Source: Alteromonas sp. BL110
GTDB taxonomy: Bacteria; Pseudomonadota; Gammaproteobacteria; Enterobacterales; Alteromonadaceae
Length of the DNA stretch: 64,000 nt
Assembly (NCBI RefSeq): GCF_003443615.1
Contig: NZ_CP031967.1
Span: 3,038,001-3,102,000, forward strand
Reading direction: 5' to 3'
A program made the translations under genes and the position numbers. The stretch's first letter is position 1; the number at the start of each line of letters is the position of its first letter. The notes below the pieces were generated by a model. The model saw only the letters and a list, made by a program, of their open reading frames with translations. It searched no databases and was not told where the DNA came from. Shown piece by piece: positions 61,210 through 64,000 of this stretch.

Positions 61210-62010
61210 TTGCAATTAGAAAAAGAGAAAAAGCCCGTTGCAAGAAAGCTACTGCTAAAGCTTTTGGGCTCCCGTGAAAATATTAAAATGAATGCTAGTG
61301 CAGCCGTTCGTGTGGGAGAACTGTTTGGTATTTCTGAAAACAACATTCGAGTAACGCTAACCCGCTTGCAGTCTGCACGGCTCATCACCTTGGTTGAGAG
61401 AGGGGATTATAAACTTGCTGACAAGGGCATTAGGTTTGCTAAGGAAATACATCAGTGGCGAGAGGATGAAAATGAGCTTGTACCTTGGCAGAACGATTGG
61501 GTTGTTGCTCAAACCAGTTTACTTCCTAAAAGTGATAAAAAGCAGCTGAGGACTACTGAACGTGCTCTTAAGCTTGTGGGTATGATGAAACTTGCAAGTA
61601 ATATGTATGTTAGGCCGAACAATTTTTCAGGTGGTGCAAGTGAAGTGCGAGACAAACTTCACACTCTTGGTCTATCGGGTAAAGCGCTCGTATTTAGCGC
61701 CAACGATTTTGATAATCAAACGCAAGCCAAAGCTATGAAACTATGGAGCCACTTAGACTTAGAAACGCTTTATGAAGTAGGATGCAGTGAAATAGAGGAA
61801 TCTCTTGCCCGAATACCTACTTTACCCCTTGAAGAAGCCACCAAAGAATCTTATGTGATAGGAGACAGAGCGTTGTACCACTTGGTGTTTGATCCTTTAT
61901 TGCCGTCACCATTTGTAGATGTGGCGATGCGCGAGCGCTACCGTAATCTTGTAAAAAAATACGATGATATGGGCGCACATATATGGCTTCGCTTTTTAGA
62001 CCAAAATTAG
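61210..62010 (+). CDS. PaaX-family transcriptional regulator
   Basis: 266 residues, TTG start at 61210; the next in-frame ATG is at residue 27, inside the DNA-binding domain. The N-terminal winged helix (RVGELFGISENNIRVTLTRLQSARLITLVERGDYKLA, about 36-71) and the middle PaaX domain (WVVAQTSLLPKSDKKQLRTTERAL, and the C-terminal MRERYRNLVKKY) match the family. PaaX represses phenylacetate catabolism in E. coli by sensing an acyl-CoA. Divergent position suggests it controls the AidB-like gene. Effector unknown. Confidence 0.83.
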   Translation: MQLEKEKKPVARKLLLKLLGSRENIKMNASAAVRVGELFGISENNIRVTLTRLQSARLITLVERGDYKLADKGIRFAKEIHQWREDENELVPWQNDWVVAQTSLLPKSDKKQLRTTERALKLVGMMKLASNMYVRPNNFSGGASEVRDKLHTLGLSGKALVFSANDFDNQTQAKAMKLWSHLDLETLYEVGCSEIEESLARIPTLPLEEATKESYVIGDRALYHLVFDPLLPSPFVDVAMRERYRNLVKKYDDMGAHIWLRFLDQN

Positions 62011-62058
62011 GTTAATAAACGCTGAATTAGAACGGAAGTAGCTGAAAGGGAAGTAAAT

Positions 62059-63171
62059 ATGACCGTATCAAGACCGTTATTTAAACATATTCGCAATCAT
62101 ACTGCGCTTTTTAACGAGCTTTCTCAATATAGAAACGCCGCAGTGAATGTATTAGGGTTCTCAGGTTATGAATTTCACAAAACCCCGAAATTCGTCACTG
62201 AAGATGGAAGCAGACTTACTATAGAACCAGAAAGAAGTATTGTTCTACCAAAGGTAAACGCGTTATCAGGGCTTAAAAATAAGCTAACACAAGCTATTCC
62301 AACGTTGCACATGGTCGAACATAGTGAAATAGGCTATCGCTATCCAACAGCAGCATTAGCAGGATTAGATGCACCATTTATAAAACGCATGCGCTCTGAG
62401 TATTTTCATAAAGTAGATGAAGATAGAAGTATTTGCCGTCCTGTGAATTTGTCCTATGGAATAAAAAGTCGCGGGAAAGCTGATAACCGACAAGAATACG
62501 AAGTGTGGATGCCCGATGAAGCCCCAGATCAAAACCCGCTTCCATTGCTTATTGATGCCTATGGTGAAGACTTACCGGATGATGTAAGGCACTTCGTAGA
62601 GCAGCCATCAAAGGTACATGGCTGGATGGGCGTTAAGCGGGCGGCATTTGAAGCGCTTTACACAAATAAGCAACACTGCGGTGATTTGATTATTTGTATC
62701 GCCATGAGCGTCGATGCATACAATATCGGCGCTAAGCCGGATTTAGCCTATTCTCCAGAAGCAGAGAGCTCTATTGCAGTGAGTAATGCTGAGTTTGAAT
62801 GGGAAATAGAAGGTTACTATGCTCCGCGGGGTTGGACATTCGATCATGATGAGGTATGGGCAGCGATAAATCACACATTGGAAGCTATCAACAAACCGCT
62901 CGATGACCTTTATGGCAATGAGATTATTCCTATTGTCGAAAGTAAGACGGAACGCATTTTATCAACACTGAAGTCACTTGGTGTCACGCAAAAAGACGTA
63001 GACGACCTTAATCTTCAGCCTTGGGAATTCATGCTTACCGAAAGTGAGCACAGGGTGAAAGCGCATGATCCCAGTCGTTCAGTTAATTTACTGGGTAGGC
63101 TAAATAGGCTCTTTTACCAACCAGAACAGCAGTTGCCATCGCTTAATTGGATGCACGATCTCATTTTATAG
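62059..63171 (+). CDS. Hypothetical protein, no recognised family
   Basis: 370 residues without signal peptide or membrane helix; 48 nt after the PaaX-like gene, with a decent ribosome binding region (GAAAGGGAAG). It resembles no family I know. Features: an N-terminal LFNELSQYRNAAVNVLGFSGYEFHKTP, a middle DDVRHFVEQPSKVHGWMGVKRAAFEALYTNKQHCGDLIICIAMSVDAYN, which may be a folded domain with a Cys in a hydrophobic beta-alpha unit, and a C-terminus with many Leu. It is cotranscribed with PaaX and ends in a strong terminator. Confidence 0.7.
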   Translation: MTVSRPLFKHIRNHTALFNELSQYRNAAVNVLGFSGYEFHKTPKFVTEDGSRLTIEPERSIVLPKVNALSGLKNKLTQAIPTLHMVEHSEIGYRYPTAALAGLDAPFIKRMRSEYFHKVDEDRSICRPVNLSYGIKSRGKADNRQEYEVWMPDEAPDQNPLPLLIDAYGEDLPDDVRHFVEQPSKVHGWMGVKRAAFEALYTNKQHCGDLIICIAMSVDAYNIGAKPDLAYSPEAESSIAVSNAEFEWEIEGYYAPRGWTFDHDEVWAAINHTLEAINKPLDDLYGNEIIPIVESKTERILSTLKSLGVTQKDVDDLNLQPWEFMLTESEHRVKAHDPSRSVNLLGRLNRLFYQPEQQLPSLNWMHDLIL

Positions 63172-63491
63172 GCCAAGACTTCTAAAGTTACGCTGGCAAC
63201 GGCTATTACCCCATTAGAATTTCTTGAATAAGGCGCGCTGAAAGTAATTTCATGCGCGCTTTTTTGTGCGCCCGTAATCGGCAACCTGTAACTAAAAAGA
63301 CTTATATGTAAATTTTTATATAAATGTTGTTACTTTATGTAAATTACTTTCAGTTTTGTCGTGATATGTATGTTTAAATCCCATTTTCTGTAATTAAATT
63401 ACGAAAAATGCTTTATTTTTTGAAAGTTTTGGTCATAATGTACACATCACTTAGGTGATATCTAATTTAGTTACAAAATAGGAATTCAAAA
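63172..63491 (+). other. Intergenic spacer between the hypothetical gene and the DUF3718-like gene
   Basis: 320 nt; contents are the terminator (63233-63265) and an AT-rich stretch (63300-63480) that should hold the promoter of the DUF3718-like gene. Nothing further seen. Confidence 0.5.
63233..63265 (+). terminator. Rho-independent terminator
   Basis: GCGCGC-TGAAA (63233-63243) pairs with TTTCA-t-GCGCGC (63248-63259) with a one-base bulge and loop GTAA, then six T. Confidence 0.92.
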
Positions 63492-63959
63492 ATGAAACTG
63501 TCTACTTTCGCTATTGCTTTAACATTAACTGTTGCTGCTACTCAATCTTTCGCAAAAGATGTAGTACTAAAGCCAATTAACGACAACATTGAAACACAAG
63601 CGTGTTTAACTGCAGCTAAAGAAGGTTTTGGTCCTGCTTTGCGTCTTGTTCGTTCTAAGGGTTTTAACGCTGAAGAATTTAGCGCATCTGTACGTTGTAA
63701 CGGTGAGTCACTTCGCACTTTCGCTTACATGTACAAAAACAACAAGGCAACTGAAAATGCAAAAACAGTAGCACTTGTTGCAAAGAATAAAGATGTTGCT
63801 TCACAAGCATGTCTAGAAGCACTTTCTGTAGGTAAAGATGCAGCACTAGCGAAGTTTGGTCTGGAAGGTGAAAACATTATCTGTAACCACAAAGAAATGT
63901 CTGACTTTGTCCTTGAATACAGCACAGAAAACGTAGTAGTTCGCACTGCAGCTGAATAA
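63492..63959 (+). CDS. Secreted DUF3718-like protein with duplicated core
   Basis: 155 residues with a clean signal peptide (MKLSTFAIALTLTVAATQSFA) and GGAATTC before the ATG. The mature part has two related units: TQACLTAAKEGFGPAL...VRCNGESLRTFAYMY (about 35-80) and SQACLEALSVGKDAAL...IICNHKEMSDFVLEY (about 105-147). Each has one Cys at its start and one in the CN motif, suggesting a disulfide within each unit. This fits the DUF3718 pattern, a small secreted family of unknown function common in Alteromonadales. Confidence 0.75.
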   Translation: MKLSTFAIALTLTVAATQSFAKDVVLKPINDNIETQACLTAAKEGFGPALRLVRSKGFNAEEFSASVRCNGESLRTFAYMYKNNKATENAKTVALVAKNKDVASQACLEALSVGKDAALAKFGLEGENIICNHKEMSDFVLEYSTENVVVRTAAE

Positions 63960-64000
63960 GACCACGTTTTAGGATAGCAACCTACTGCTAATATTTTGTA

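Overview
The window looks like chromosomal DNA of a marine gammaproteobacterium, most probably Alteromonas or a close relative in the Alteromonadales. This rests on gene content: a marine-type sortase with its dedicated target protein, a Cpx-type stress locus with a class I adenylate cyclase relative next to it, YaeQ, YihY, an AidB-type dehydrogenase beside a PaaX-type regulator, DUF748 and DUF3718 proteins. Codon use is moderately AT-rich. No rRNA, tRNA, CRISPR array, insertion sequence, integrase or phage gene is visible, so the genus is an inference.

Layout. 1-9.3 kb: housekeeping and stress genes (MDR dehydrogenase cut by the window edge, endonuclease VIII, MFS exporter, nitroreductase, retropepsin-like protease, a lipoprotein of 11-residue repeats, YaeQ, peroxiredoxin-like protein, adenosine deaminase). 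9.3-14.2 kb: sortase plus VIT/VWA target, then a small double-glycine-leader peptide gene followed by a two-helix membrane protein (candidate bacteriocin and immunity pair), then a YihY-like protein. 14.5-25.7 kb: DJ-1/PfpI, two SDRs, a TPR-GGDEF protein, a large BNR/sortilin-type repeat protein, and a TonB-dependent receptor convergent with a PepSY protein. 25.8-36.1 kb: the most coherent accessory block. A catalase-fold protein without catalytic His is divergent from a radical SAM enzyme; behind the latter lie a DUF547-DUF1223 fusion and a compact run of DedA, ATP-grasp, DinB-like, NRDE/TANGO2-like, YHS, DoxX-like and a two-domain ornithine-lipid synthase (OlsF-like). I infer a role in membrane lipid remodelling or redox homeostasis. 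36.2-41.8 kb: a Tat-exported dienelactone-hydrolase-like protein, a three-subunit molybdenum hydroxylase (PaoABC/YagTSR-like) and a YehS-like protein.

42-49 kb: glyoxalase I, a giant DUF748 protein, a DUF2780-like protein, and a BlaI-type repressor with an M56 peptidase-TonB fusion; two perfect BlaI-type operator cores lie upstream of the repressor. 49.1-54.0 kb: a class I adenylate cyclase relative broken by one extra G, then CpxA/CpxR-like genes divergent from a CpxP-like gene, with an exact CpxR box in the shared intergenic region. 54-57.5 kb: an unknown protein, a DUF4136-like lipoprotein, an MRJP/yellow-like protein and a DsrE-like protein. 57.7-59.3 kb: an AFG1/ZapE-family ATPase that looks foreign. 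Its motifs and C-terminal extension resemble eukaryotic (algal or stramenopile) AFG1 more than gammaproteobacterial ZapE, and its second half is locally near 59% GC. 59.3-64 kb: an AidB-like dehydrogenase divergent from a PaaX-like regulator across a spaced perfect inverted repeat, an unrecognised 370-residue protein and a secreted DUF3718-like protein.

The leading candidates for something new are the eukaryote-like AFG1 gene, the orphan double-glycine peptide pair, and the radical SAM/catalase-like/OlsF membrane locus.
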